Shown: positions 15,585 to 25,500 of the stretch, piece by piece
Position numbering within the stretch: the stretch's first letter is position 1
Layout: each line of letters begins with the position of its first letter
NCBI GenBank assembly: GCA_965232575.1
Contig: CBDDPZ010000008.1
Location: 992,001 to 1,056,000, forward strand
DNA: 64,000 nt
From: Bin5 sp965232575
GTDB lineage: Bacteria; Chloroflexota; Anaerolineae; Caldilineales; Caldilineaceae
Reading direction: 5' to 3'
Translations under genes and position numbers: made by a program
Notes under the pieces: generated by a model
Databases searched by the model: none
What the model saw: the letters and a program-made list of their open reading frames with translations, nothing else
What the model was told of the DNA's origin: nothing

Positions 15585-16070
15585 ATCACGCCCCATTTGC
15601 CAACGACCGCATCATCAACCCGCAGTATCTGTGAGAGTCGTGGAATCGAAAGAGATCCGAATTTGACGCTTCGCCAAGGGCCGACAGATGGCGTCGGCGA
15701 AACGCAAAAATCATAACGCCAGTAGTCCTCGAAAGCGGAACGCAACACGACTTGGCGCCTGGGTCTGTATTTCATTGGCGGATCGTAGGCAAATCGCCCA
15801 ATAGCCGTGCGGAAGTTTCCGGGCGTTATGTCGAACATTTCAGTAACTGCCTCGCGCCCGGGAACCTATCCATAACCGGAAATCAGGATTCGGAAAACGC
15901 CTGCAGGCACGGCCTCTCCAACTACATCTCCAGTGTAATCGCCTTGTAGTCTTTCAGAAACGTATAGCCAATTCCGGGGCTTATTTCCCGTTGTCAAGTA
16001 CCCGGAAACCGGAGCCGAAAACGGGCGCCAGACCTGGACGTTGCTCTTGTATTGCCAATCTGCGCTGTGA
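15572..16070 (-). pseudogene. Degraded open frame of unknown family, interrupted by a TAG and a P46 element
   Basis: On the minus strand one frame is open from about 16070 to 15575 except for a TAG at 15866-15868. The two halves read as plausible protein (LYVSERLQGDYTGDVV..., then VTEMFDITPGNFRTAIGRF and PRRQVVLRSAFEDYWRYDF). A P46 copy (15662-15708) lies in frame near the end. I do not recognise the family. The mixed base composition and flanking H146 repeats favour a relic, but it could be non-coding. Confidence 0.3.
15662..15708. repeat. P46 palindromic element
   Basis: 47 bp, TTTGACGCTTCGCCAAGGG to GTCGGCGAAACGCAAA, with the extra A in the left end and one change in the right arm (GAAACGC). 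It is in frame with the possible relic gene. Confidence 0.9.
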
Positions 16071-16077
16071 TACAATT

Positions 16078-16195
16078 TTGACTGTGATTTTGGGGGATTA
16101 TTGGGATTAGGGGGATTAAAGGCAACTGCGCTCGCCCGGGTGTTGACGTTAATCACAGTTCATCCCCTGAATCCCAGAAATCACAGTTCAGATAA
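16078..16195. repeat. H146 variant upstream of the VWA gene
   Basis: GACTGTGATTTTGGGGGATT, a second GGGATTAGGGGGATTAAAGG, then CACAGTTCATCCCCTG and ATCACAGTTCAG. It lacks the ACTAAAAACTG core. A very similar variant is at 32520-32620. Bases 15387-16200 hold only this, the other repeats and the possible relic gene. Confidence 0.85.
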
Positions 16196-16200
16196 AAGGT

Positions 16201-19200
16201 GTGAAAGCCATTAGAACCGACACGACGACCGAGAGAAGAGAGCGGAGAGGCTGGCCCACTCACTCCTCACTTCTCACTACTCTCTCCTCTCTCCTCCTCC
16301 TGTTGATAACGGGCGGTGCCGCCGCGCCGGCACACGCCGAAGCCCGCTCCGCTCTGACGCGTCAGGCCGCGACCGGGGCTGCCCCCATTGACGTAATCGT
16401 CATTCTCGATGACTCCGGCAGCATGGCCACCTGCTGGCCTTGGCCGCAAGGCCAACCGCCCGCCGGTCCTCCTTGTGAAAACTCCAGTCTAAACGCCCCC
16501 AGCGACCCCAACGAACTGCGCTACAGCGCGGCCCGCCTGCTGGTCCATCTCGCCGACAGTGCCGACCGCATCGCCGTGCTGCGTTTCGACAGTACCGCTG
16601 AGGGCGTCGGCGTGATGAGCCTGTTACAGGAGGTCGGCAGCGCCGAAAACCGTAGCAGGCTGGCTGCCTCGCTTCAGTCCCCCGAGGCGTATGCGCTGCG
16701 CGGCTACACACGCATGGATCTGGGGCTGAAGGAAGCGCTGCGCCTGCTCGAACTTCACGGCGACCCCGACCGCAGCCAGTACGTGCTGCTGCTGACCGAT
16801 GGGGAGCCGACCGCCCCGTTACAGGTCACCGGCCAGCGGGAGACCATCACCAATCTAATGGCGCAGATCGAGGACGCCGGCGCACTGCTCTACCCTGTGA
16901 TCCTCTGTAATCCCGATGCGGGCTGCGCCGGCGATTTTCTCAAAACCAGTTCGCCGCTGGCGCGGGAGGCCAAGAGTTCGCAGGACCTTCTGCTCATCTT
17001 CAGCGAACTTTTCGCCGAAATGAAGTCGGATCGCTCGGTCGTCACCCACCGCAATGTGCAGGGCAACCTGACAATCTCGATTCGCAAGGCGCATAGCGCC
17101 GGCAGTATCGCCTTTGTCAGCCCGGAGTCGGCGATCACCGCTGTAGAACGGGACGGCGCGCCGATGCCGACACAGAGCCTGCTCGCCGACGGCAACATCG
17201 ACCTCAACGTTGCTGTCGCGCCGCTGGCGGCGGGCGAATGGGTGGCCAAAACGACCGACCTGAGCAGCTTTGCCGTTGTCCAGGCCAACAGCTATCCTGA
17301 GTTGCTCTTCCCGCCTCCCAGCGTACACGGCAATGCCGCCTCAACGCGCTACTATCCTGCCGGCAAGTCGCCCCTCGTCGTCGTTGCCGGCGCCGGGCCC
17401 GCTGCGGACGAGCCGCTGATGCTCAACGGCAACCTGCCGATTCCTCTCTTGGGTCAGGACCCGGTCAGCGGCAGAACGGTCGCCGCCCAGCAGCTTTCCG
17501 GCGGCGTGGAAGATGTCATGATTCAGTTGGGAGAAGATAGAGAACCGTTGCAACTGCGGCGCACCTTCCGGCTTCACACCGCAGAGGATCTGCCCAAGGC
17601 GCAGGTCTTCTCTCCCTCTGCCAACAATCCCGGAATTCTGCAAGACGGCAGCCTGCAACTGCAGGTGGGCTTTGGCCCCGGCGTCCAGTTGGAGGATCTC
17701 CAAGCCGCCGTCTACGTTACCGACCTTGACGGCGGGGATATAGTTTACCGCAGGCGGATAAACTGTGGTGAACATGTCTGCTCCGACGACGGCTTTATGC
17801 CGCAGGATGGGCGTGACTACGAGGCGCTCTTCCTGTTGACTGCGGCAATCGATGGGGTCCGTTTTGGAGATTATGCGCGCACGCTTCTGGAAGTGGAACC
17901 GGCGATCTATGTGCGCGGCCTGCCGGCCGATATCGATCTGGCCAAAATGCCGCCCGAAGGATGGCCGCTGACGGTCCAGGCGAGTACGCTTGAAGAGATC
18001 GGGACGCTGGAAGCGTCGCTGGTCCTGCGCCGGTCCGATACAAGCGAAATCATGCGCGAGGCTTCTGTAAGCCTCTCCGTGGAAGTGCCCGAAAACGGCA
18101 TCCAGACAGCGCTCCTGCATGTGGACGGCCTGGACCTGCTGCGCCCCGGCCAATACGAAGGCCAACTGAATCTGTCGGCCCTCAGTCCGGCCGGCCTGCC
18201 CATGGAAGTCCAGGTGCGTCCCGCCCCCTCGCTGCCTGTGCTCCTGAACATTCCCCGCTCCCAGGCGCGCATCCAGGTGCAGGAGGCCGATTTCGGCGCG
18301 CTGCTCTACGATACGTCACCGAATTTCCGGCTGGACGAGCAGATCCTGTTGCCGGTCGCCTACAGCGGCGACACGCCCTTTCGCCTGACGGTTGAACTGG
18401 CCGAAAGCAGCTGTAGCGGCCTCACCGCCACCGCCGGTGACCTGCAAACCTTCGAGGCGGCGGGTGACAGAGCGGCTGACTCCGCGGGCTCGGACGGTTT
18501 GCAGCCAGCGAACTGGGCGCTGCCGGTTCGCCTGCAGAGCGAGGGTCCCATGTCCGCAGGCAGCTGTCACGGGCTCCTCAGTTTGGCCGGTCCGAGCCAG
18601 GACTTCGATGTCCTTTCCGCGCACCCCCCATCCGGCGCGGGTCCGTCCTCAGCGGCGACAGTGCCATTCCGTCTACAGATTCGCGATGTGGAGTGGAGTG
18701 TCGCCGGCGCGCTCGATTTTGGCGATCTGGGGCGGGCCGGCGAAAAGGCGACGGAATCGCTTCTCCTGCGTTTCAACGGTAAAACGCCTTTTGTGGTTGA
18801 AATCGTTGGAATGGCCGCATCGGGAGAGACCGGCAACGGCGTCATGTCGTTGGGTGAAAGCTTCCTCGAAGCCCCCCCGGTGGAAATCAACGGACTGCCC
18901 GATGATGAAGGCTTCTTCGAGGTTCCCATCACCCTCATCGCACGCAAGGCTCTGCCCAAGGATGCCCTGAGCGGCTCCTTCTACAGCGGCGAGTTGCTGT
19001 TGAGCATTGTCGGCTTGGCCGACGGGATACGGTCGGTCGATATCAGCTTCCGCAGCCCGACCCTCTATCAGCGCTATGTAGAGTGGTGGCTGCGTCCGTT
19101 TTACACCTTCCCGCTGGTTTTCTGCAGCGGACCGATGGCGCTCTTGGGGTTGCTTATCGTGGTGGCGCGTGCCCGCACTCGCGGGTACAATATGGATAAC

Positions 19201-19710
19201 GACGAAGATCTGGGATTGACTCTGCCTGGGCAGGATTCCTCACTTACGCCTGGGTACGCTGCCGCCTCCGACAGTCCGGCCAGCTGGCATCACGCCAACG
19301 GGCCGGGTGCCGCGTTCGTTGCGTCGAATGCGGCCGGGGGGCCAGCGCATGCGTCTTACCCGCCGCCCGTCCCAGGACCGGAAAGTGCGGCAGGTTCGCC
19401 AAGCTATTCCCCTGCCTTTGAGAATATCGCGGATACCGCGGCTGAGCGTTTTGCCGGTTCCGGCAGTCCGGACAGCTGGCAAGATGCCGGCGAAGGAACG
19501 CAAGAGTCCGCCTGGGACCAGAGAGGCTGGGGAGCGGACGCTTACCCGGCCACAGGGTCCGGTGAATTCGGACGGACAGAGCCGTCCGGCGACAACTGGG
19601 GCTGGTCGTCTCCGACTCCGGGCGATGGGGCGTTTGGCGACGAGCAGAACAGTTCACCCGCCGGCACGGGTTCGACCGACCCTTGGGGCAGCCCGCGAGA
19701 CAGTTTCTAG
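16201..19710 (+). CDS. Large secreted/membrane-anchored von Willebrand factor A protein
   Basis: 1169 residues from GTG at 16201 with AAAAGG just upstream. A signal peptide (hydrophobic LLTTLSSLLLLLITGG) leads to a VWA domain whose MIDAS motif DDSGSM is at about residues 70-75, with LLLTDGEPT further on. Long beta-rich regions of unknown family follow. One transmembrane helix (PLVFCSGPMALLGLLIVVA, about residues 971-990) precedes a roughly 170-residue Gly/Ser/Pro-rich tail. VWA domains bind partners through a metal ion. Part of the signal-peptide region is encoded by a GA/TC hairpin repeat (16231-16303). First gene of a same-strand set with the tubulin-like protein and its paralogue; the shared role is unknown. 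Confidence 0.85.
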   Translation: MKAIRTDTTTERRERRGWPTHSSLLTTLSSLLLLLITGGAAAPAHAEARSALTRQAATGAAPIDVIVILDDSGSMATCWPWPQGQPPAGPPCENSSLNAPSDPNELRYSAARLLVHLADSADRIAVLRFDSTAEGVGVMSLLQEVGSAENRSRLAASLQSPEAYALRGYTRMDLGLKEALRLLELHGDPDRSQYVLLLTDGEPTAPLQVTGQRETITNLMAQIEDAGALLYPVILCNPDAGCAGDFLKTSSPLAREAKSSQDLLLIFSELFAEMKSDRSVVTHRNVQGNLTISIRKAHSAGSIAFVSPESAITAVERDGAPMPTQSLLADGNIDLNVAVAPLAAGEWVAKTTDLSSFAVVQANSYPELLFPPPSVHGNAASTRYYPAGKSPLVVVAGAGPAADEPLMLNGNLPIPLLGQDPVSGRTVAAQQLSGGVEDVMIQLGEDREPLQLRRTFRLHTAEDLPKAQVFSPSANNPGILQDGSLQLQVGFGPGVQLEDLQAAVYVTDLDGGDIVYRRRINCGEHVCSDDGFMPQDGRDYEALFLLTAAIDGVRFGDYARTLLEVEPAIYVRGLPADIDLAKMPPEGWPLTVQASTLEEIGTLEASLVLRRSDTSEIMREASVSLSVEVPENGIQTALLHVDGLDLLRPGQYEGQLNLSALSPAGLPMEVQVRPAPSLPVLLNIPRSQARIQVQEADFGALLYDTSPNFRLDEQILLPVAYSGDTPFRLTVELAESSCSGLTATAGDLQTFEAAGDRAADSAGSDGLQPANWALPVRLQSEGPMSAGSCHGLLSLAGPSQDFDVLSAHPPSGAGPSSAATVPFRLQIRDVEWSVAGALDFGDLGRAGEKATESLLLRFNGKTPFVVEIVGMAASGETGNGVMSLGESFLEAPPVEINGLPDDEGFFEVPITLIARKALPKDALSGSFYSGELLLSIVGLADGIRSVDISFRSPTLYQRYVEWWLRPFYTFPLVFCSGPMALLGLLIVVARARTRGYNMDNDEDLGLTLPGQDSSLTPGYAAASDSPASWHHANGPGAAFVASNAAGGPAHASYPPPVPGPESAAGSPSYSPAFENIADTAAERFAGSGSPDSWQDAGEGTQESAWDQRGWGADAYPATGSGEFGRTEPSGDNWGWSSPTPGDGAFGDEQNSSPAGTGSTDPWGSPRDSF
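16231..16303. repeat. GA/TC hairpin repeat forming part of a signal peptide
   Basis: A purine arm (GAGAGAAGAGAGCGGAGAGG) is followed by a pyrimidine arm (CTCACTACTCTCTCCTCTCT). Similar pairs occur at 27299, 30797, 31631, 40449, 41400 and 43617. Here it is translated: the purine arm gives Arg/Glu-rich residues and the pyrimidine arm the Ser/Leu-rich hydrophobic stretch. Confidence 0.7.
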
Positions 19711-19744
19711 TTCTCGGTTTTCCATGCGCTACTGCCGGACCATG

Positions 19745-19791
19745 TTTGACGCTTCGCCAAGGCGCGGCAGATGCGGTCGGCGAAGCGCAAA
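19745..19791. repeat. P46 palindromic element between the VWA and tubulin-like genes
   Basis: 47 bp, TTTGACGCTTCGCCAAGGC to GGTCGGCGAAGCGCAAA. Last copy seen in the window; none was found from here to 64000. Confidence 0.92.
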
Positions 19792-19904
19792 GTTGCCGGC
19801 GCCAGATGTTCAGACAGCTGGCGGCAACCTGGCAACCGGCACGCACGAGCGCAGTGACCAGAGACTGAGTACGAACGATAATATTTTTGAGAAGGAAACC
19901 GGAT

Positions 19905-22382
19905 ATGGACCAGAACGGGGCACCGTTTATTAGTGAAAAGCCGACAATTTATCCGACCCTCGTGGTTGGTGTGGGCGGTATGGGCACCAATGCTGTGCGT
20001 GCGGTCAAACGGCGCCTGCGCAAAGCATGGGGCGGCGAAACTCTGCCGGCGATGATTCAACTGCTGGCGCTGGACACCGAACCGTTGATCAACAGGCTCG
20101 ATCAGGAGCCTCTCTACGCCGATGAATCGGCCTACATGGGCAAATTCGACGCGACGCGCCTCGTCGACAACCTCGAAAACCATCCCGAAATCGCCCGCTG
20201 GTGGGACTACCCGTCGATCCCGCTGGGCTATATCCACAACGGCGCCAAACAGCTGCGGCCCATCGGGCGGCTGTCCTTCTTCCGCAACTACGTCACCTTC
20301 AAGAGGCTGCTGGAGACGAAATACGCGGCCTTGGACAAGATCCGCGATCTGGAGATGGCGCAGAATCGCCGCTTTCCCGTAATGAGCAACTATCAGCTCG
20401 TCTACATCGTCAGCAGCCTTTGCGGCGGCACCGGCGCCGGCATGTTTATGGACGTGGCGCACCGTGTGCGCGCTCTCGTGCGCAGCAACGCCCGCGTCGT
20501 CGGCATCTTCTTCCTGCCGGACGTGCTCGAAGAGGAGATTAACAGCGACCTGCAGCGCCGACGCATTAAAGCTAACGCCTACGCCGCGCTCAAAGAGTTG
20601 AACTACTTCCAGGAAACACAGCAGTTCCAGGAACTTTATCCCAGCGAACAGCGGGCGCTGCCCGACACACCCTATGCACCGTTCGACTTTATCTTTCTGG
20701 TCGGGCGTACCAACCGCGATGGCCGCAGCCTGGCTCGCAAAGCCGATGCCGAAAACCTGGCCGCACATCTGATCCAGCTCACAGCCATCAGCCATCTGAG
20801 CAGCGAAATTCTCGGGCTGGAAGTGAACGTCGTGCGCGAACGCATGTCCGGCAGCGTTGCCGCCGCCGAGGTGGTGAACGATCGCCGCAAAGGACAGCCT
20901 CCGGGAAAGGGTAACTACCTGGTCTATAGCAGCTTTGCCGCCTCCGCGATCGTCGCGCCGGACGAGACACTCGTCAACTTCTGGCAACAGGCATTCCTGG
21001 CAGACTGCATGAGGCGCTTGGCCGCCGGGCCGGAACTCAACGACCCGCGCCAGCCTATCTCCCCACAGACCCGCCAGAAGGTTGTCACCGCCTGGCAGGG
21101 GCTCCTGGCCAGGATGCGCTCCCGCTATCTCTCGCTCGACAACGACCGGCTGGAAGAGATGACCGAGGAGGTCGAGGAACAACGCGGCGCATGGCTCGGT
21201 TTCAAGTCCGCGGTCGACGAAACATTTCGCCAGGTTATCCTCGATACCGGACTGCGCGGCGCGCTGACGCTGGCCGACCTGCTGGCGCCGCTGAATCCCT
21301 CCACCGCGCCCGTCGAATCTCTGATCAAACAAAGACTCTTTCTGTTGAACAATCATCCAGTCATGGAGGAGGACCGCGTCCGCTGGCGTTCCCTCCTGGC
21401 CCAGCAGGGCGGCGCGGCGGAACAAATCGGCCAGATTGCCGGCGGCCTGGGCGACCTCATGCTGGCGGCCTTCAATCCCCGTCAGGCCCGCGACCGTGCC
21501 CGTGACATGCGCCAGCGCAAGGCCCGCGCCCGTCTTCACCAGCGCCGCGACATCCTGGAGCGAATCCTTGTCGAGCGTCTCTTCGCCTACGGCACACAAC
21601 TGCGGGAACTGTTTCGCTCGCAGATCGACTATGCCGGCAGCGCGCTGGGCCGGGCCAATCATGCGGCCAGGCGGGCCGCGGAACGGATCGACCCCCGCAT
21701 CCCCGACGGCACCGCCAGCACCAACACATACTATGAACTGGAGACCGGCGCAGTCGGGCGCGACTATTTGCAGCACTTTTATCGCAACGCAGCCCAGATC
21801 GTTTACCCCAGCGACTGGGAGGTCCTGCTCGGGCCCGTTATCGACCGCACTTTGAACTTCGGCCAGGCGGTCAGCGGCGAGGAGCTGTTCGCGAACCTCA
21901 CCAATGCAATCGCCACCGAAAGGGGGCTGTTAGGCAGAGTTCTGCAGTGCGTCGATATCCGCCACATTATCGGTGTGCAACATGGCGAAGAGACACAGCA
22001 GGCCCGGCCGCTGCCCAACAACCGCGTCCAGCAGTGGCTGGATCGTCTGAACCCCTATATCCGCTGGGATTCGGACCGCTTCAGCTTTCACGACGGAAAT
22101 CTGGAGCATATCCGCCTGGCGGCCACACCGTCAACGCGCGAAGACGATGCCCAGTTGGCAATGGCGATGGTCGGTCAGGAGGATATGAAATGGATACCCA
22201 CCGGTGACACTGGACGCATGGATGCCGTCTGGATCGTCCACGGCCTGCCGGTGACGCTGATCGACCGCCTGGACGAGTTCCGGGCCCAATATGAAAATAA
22301 GCTCGATTTCCCCGCTCGCGAGGAGTTTCATCTCCATCCTGCTTGGGTCGACCTGCCCGAAATTACCGAAAAAGATTTCTAG
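19905..22382 (+). CDS. Tubulin-like (Tubulin_2 family) GTPase
   Basis: 825 residues from ATG at 19905, with AAGGA ten bases upstream; an in-frame TTG at 19887 is rejected. The N-terminal loop GVGGMGTNA (residues 22-30) and the tubulin/FtsZ signature as CGGTGAG (173-179) indicate GTP binding. Next come ARVVGIFFLPDVLEE and FDFIFLVGRTNRDG. The remaining ~500 residues are helical and unassigned. Tubulin_2 proteins occur in Chloroflexota and other GC-rich bacteria, and their function is not established. It lies between a VWA membrane protein and a paralogue (22524-25796) that has lost the GTP loop. Filament formation is inference only. Confidence 0.88.
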   Translation: MDQNGAPFISEKPTIYPTLVVGVGGMGTNAVRAVKRRLRKAWGGETLPAMIQLLALDTEPLINRLDQEPLYADESAYMGKFDATRLVDNLENHPEIARWWDYPSIPLGYIHNGAKQLRPIGRLSFFRNYVTFKRLLETKYAALDKIRDLEMAQNRRFPVMSNYQLVYIVSSLCGGTGAGMFMDVAHRVRALVRSNARVVGIFFLPDVLEEEINSDLQRRRIKANAYAALKELNYFQETQQFQELYPSEQRALPDTPYAPFDFIFLVGRTNRDGRSLARKADAENLAAHLIQLTAISHLSSEILGLEVNVVRERMSGSVAAAEVVNDRRKGQPPGKGNYLVYSSFAASAIVAPDETLVNFWQQAFLADCMRRLAAGPELNDPRQPISPQTRQKVVTAWQGLLARMRSRYLSLDNDRLEEMTEEVEEQRGAWLGFKSAVDETFRQVILDTGLRGALTLADLLAPLNPSTAPVESLIKQRLFLLNNHPVMEEDRVRWRSLLAQQGGAAEQIGQIAGGLGDLMLAAFNPRQARDRARDMRQRKARARLHQRRDILERILVERLFAYGTQLRELFRSQIDYAGSALGRANHAARRAAERIDPRIPDGTASTNTYYELETGAVGRDYLQHFYRNAAQIVYPSDWEVLLGPVIDRTLNFGQAVSGEELFANLTNAIATERGLLGRVLQCVDIRHIIGVQHGEETQQARPLPNNRVQQWLDRLNPYIRWDSDRFSFHDGNLEHIRLAATPSTREDDAQLAMAMVGQEDMKWIPTGDTGRMDAVWIVHGLPVTLIDRLDEFRAQYENKLDFPAREEFHLHPAWVDLPEITEKDF

Positions 22383-22481
22383 CGCTGGTTTGCCAACTAT
22401 TCCTGCCGGAGATCGGCAGCCCTGTACCGACTTGGGCCATGTGTTATAGAATAAGTTACGTAGCGCAAAACTCAACCGGGC

Positions 22482-22523
22482 ACCGAAAAACTAAAAACTA
22501 GAAACTGACTACTGAAAACTACC
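22482..22523. repeat. H146 repeat, partial, abutting a start codon
   Basis: AAAAACTAAAAACTAGAAAC followed by TGACTACTGAAAACTACC. The next base is the ATG of the pseudo-tubulin gene, leaving no recognisable ribosome-binding site. Confidence 0.8.
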
Positions 22524-25500
22524 ATGATTCCCGGTGCAACCCGCAGCCGAGCCGCAATACTATGTCTTGGTGGATGGGGCCTGCAGACGATGCTCCATCT
22601 GGCGCCGCGTCTGCAGTCTGCCCAGGAACAGCGAATCGCTACCGGCGTTGACGGCCCCGATCTGACGCGCATCACCCGCTTTGCTGCCCTCCTGCCTTCC
22701 GACCAACTTAATCATCAGGACGAGATTGCACTCAATCTGTTCACCCTGCGTGATGACCGACTGCCGCCCTTCTATCTCGAACGGCTGCTTACCGGCCTGA
22801 TGCGTTCCCCGCCCCCTGCCATCCCTGAACCGCCGCAGACCACCAACCACTGGCGGCGGGCAACGGGCCAGCGGCGGGCCAGCCTTTTGCTGGCGGAGGC
22901 CGGAGACGCGCTGCGCCCGCTGCAATGGCAGTCGACACCTTTTTCCTCGAATCCGCCTGGGGCTGGAGGCGCCCGGCACGCAGCCGCTAAGCCTTCTCGT
23001 AGGGGCCTGCCCTGGCCCTTCCGGAGATCAAACAAGGACGCTGGCGCTGGTGGCGTTCCCGGCAACGCAGATAACTCCCCTGCATCGCCCACTGCCCCGT
23101 CTGAACCACCAACACGGCGGCATGCATTTCGCGCTGCGCTCAAGGACGGGGGCAGCATCGCCCATCTCGTCGCCTCCAACATTATCGATCCCATCCGCGC
23201 CGATACGCTTGTTCCCGGCGACCCCTTTGTGCAGACGACTCTGTATGTGATTGCCCCCCTCTATGAACCGTTGACGTCTGCGCTGATCTGGCCAACGATC
23301 GCGCACCAGCTCAACTATCTGGGCCAGCGTCACATCGCCCAGGTCGTCGGCATCTTCGCCGCCGGCAGCTATGCCACCGACAGCAGCCGCACTATCGAAG
23401 ACGCCTCCTGCTACGCGGCATTGGCCGAATTGGAAGCGTTCTCCGGCCTGCGCCGCGCTAACCTCAAACAGGTCATCTCTTCCATCTGGAAAGGTTCCAA
23501 GGCACGGGGCACACTGCCGGAGGAATGGCTGGGACGACCGCTTTTTGACCGCATCTACCTGGTGGATCGGGAAAAGAGCAATCAAGGCCTGGCCCGCAAC
23601 AGCTACGAGCTCTCCGTTCTCGTTGGCAACACGCTTCAGGCGCTCATCGCCGCCGATGGAGCCGCTTATATTGATGAACAGGTCGGTATCGATCTGCGCA
23701 ACGCCAGCGAACGCCCTTACAGCCTGCTCGGCGCAGCGGCCGATCATGTGCCGCTGGACTATATCTTTCGGGCCGCGCAACAGCATGAGGGTAAGCGGCT
23801 CGTGCGTGAGCGGGTTCTGCTCCAGCCTGGGAGCGCAGACGGTGCTCCCGTCGCCGGCTCACCTGCCGCCAGTACTGTCGACCGCCTCGAACCACTGGCC
23901 TCCCTGCAGTATTTAGGCGCAACCTCACATCAGGTATTGAACCGGCTCATCGAGCAGATGCCCGAACTGTTCAGGGAACTGAATCCCGAGTCGATCCAGG
24001 ATCTTGCAGTCCATCCGGGATATGTGCTGTCGGCAGCGACGGCGCGCAAGCTGCGCGGTCTCGATCCGGTCCGCTGGCAGGCCGCCTTCGACAATCAGTT
24101 CCAGGGGGTGCTGGCCCAGTCTGAAGAGGATTTCGGCGCGGGCGCTTTGGACACGGCCTGGGGACTTGGCGCCCTGGACGAGGAGGGTCTGCCTGTCAAC
24201 CCCGCCGACAACCGCTTTCTGCCGGCCGTCGCGCAGCAGATGCGCGCCCACCTGCTCACGTTGATCGGATCCGAGCCGTCAGGACTCTTGCATGCGCGAC
24301 GTCAACTCCACCAGTGGCTGTTTGAGTTGGAGCAGGAACGACTTTATCCGTCGCTGACAGCAGGGGACGCCGCCGCCTTTGCTCCTGCCGAGGCAAACCG
24401 CGTTGAACGACACATGGAACTGCGCGACTGGCGCAACCGCTATCGGCGCACGCTCGCCGATAAACCATCTCTGTTCGGTTCATTGACGCGGGTGCTTGGT
24501 CTGCTGAGCGGTATCGTCATACTGACCTTGCTTTATCTGTTCGGTTCGGGGTTGGTGAACAATGCGGACAATATCGTCATCGTGCAAAACGACCCCTCCG
24601 TACTTACCCAGTTGATGACAGGCGCGTCTCTGGACGCTGTCGTCGACTTCGTTGGCAATGAAGCCAACGCCGCCACATTTATCGGGTTGATGTTCGGCGC
24701 GTTTCTCGGCGCAACCACCTCATACCGGAGGCGGGCGCAGCGCGTGCAGAAGCTGCGGCGCGAACGGGTCAATCTGGCCTGTTCTGAACTGACTACCCTC
24801 TTGCAGGACAGCGTATGGCGAGGGCTGGGCCGCGTCCATGATCGTCTGGAACAGATGCTGAAGCAGATGGACCACGCTCTCGAACAAACCTGTCTGTCAT
24901 TGCAGGACTGGTCCGTCAGCGAAAACATGCCGCCCCTGCCGCCGGAGGATGCGATCACCTCCCATCTCTACCGGCCCCATCTCAGCCAGAACATGTGGGC
25001 ACGCTGCCTGGCCTTCATGCGCGGCTGCCAGGACGTTGATGCCGGCAGCCAAGCGGCCGGCTACAGGGGAGGGGAAGGACGCCTGCGCGCCATCTGGACA
25101 ACGCCCCATCGCCTCGAACGGCTGACGGCCCTGTTCACCGGACAGGAAGCGTCGTCCCACCCTCTCGCAGACATTCTGGCCTCTTATATTCGCGAGAGCG
25201 CTCAGGCTGTGGTCGGCGAGAGCCCACCTGCCTTGCCGGATCAGGAGCCGGACGGCGGCCGGGCTGCGTACGATAGCGAGACCGAAATGGCGCGGCAGGC
25301 ATTCGTACGCACGCTCGCGCAGGAGTACAATCTGGAGCATCTGCTCTGGCGCGACGTCTCCTCGGCAGAAGGTTTTGCCTCTCTCTATCCGGACGGGGAG
25401 TTCACGCCGGTCTCGACCGCCACCCTTCGCTATCTGGAAAGTATGTGGAATGCCGCCAAGCCCTCCGCCAACTACGACGTATCGGACCGGCTTGCCGCAT

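Noticed and set aside
19707..21776. 689-codon open frame on the minus strand
   Set aside because: Antisense of the tubulin-like gene, a by-product of GC-rich codon use; the plus strand has clear motifs and a ribosome-binding site.
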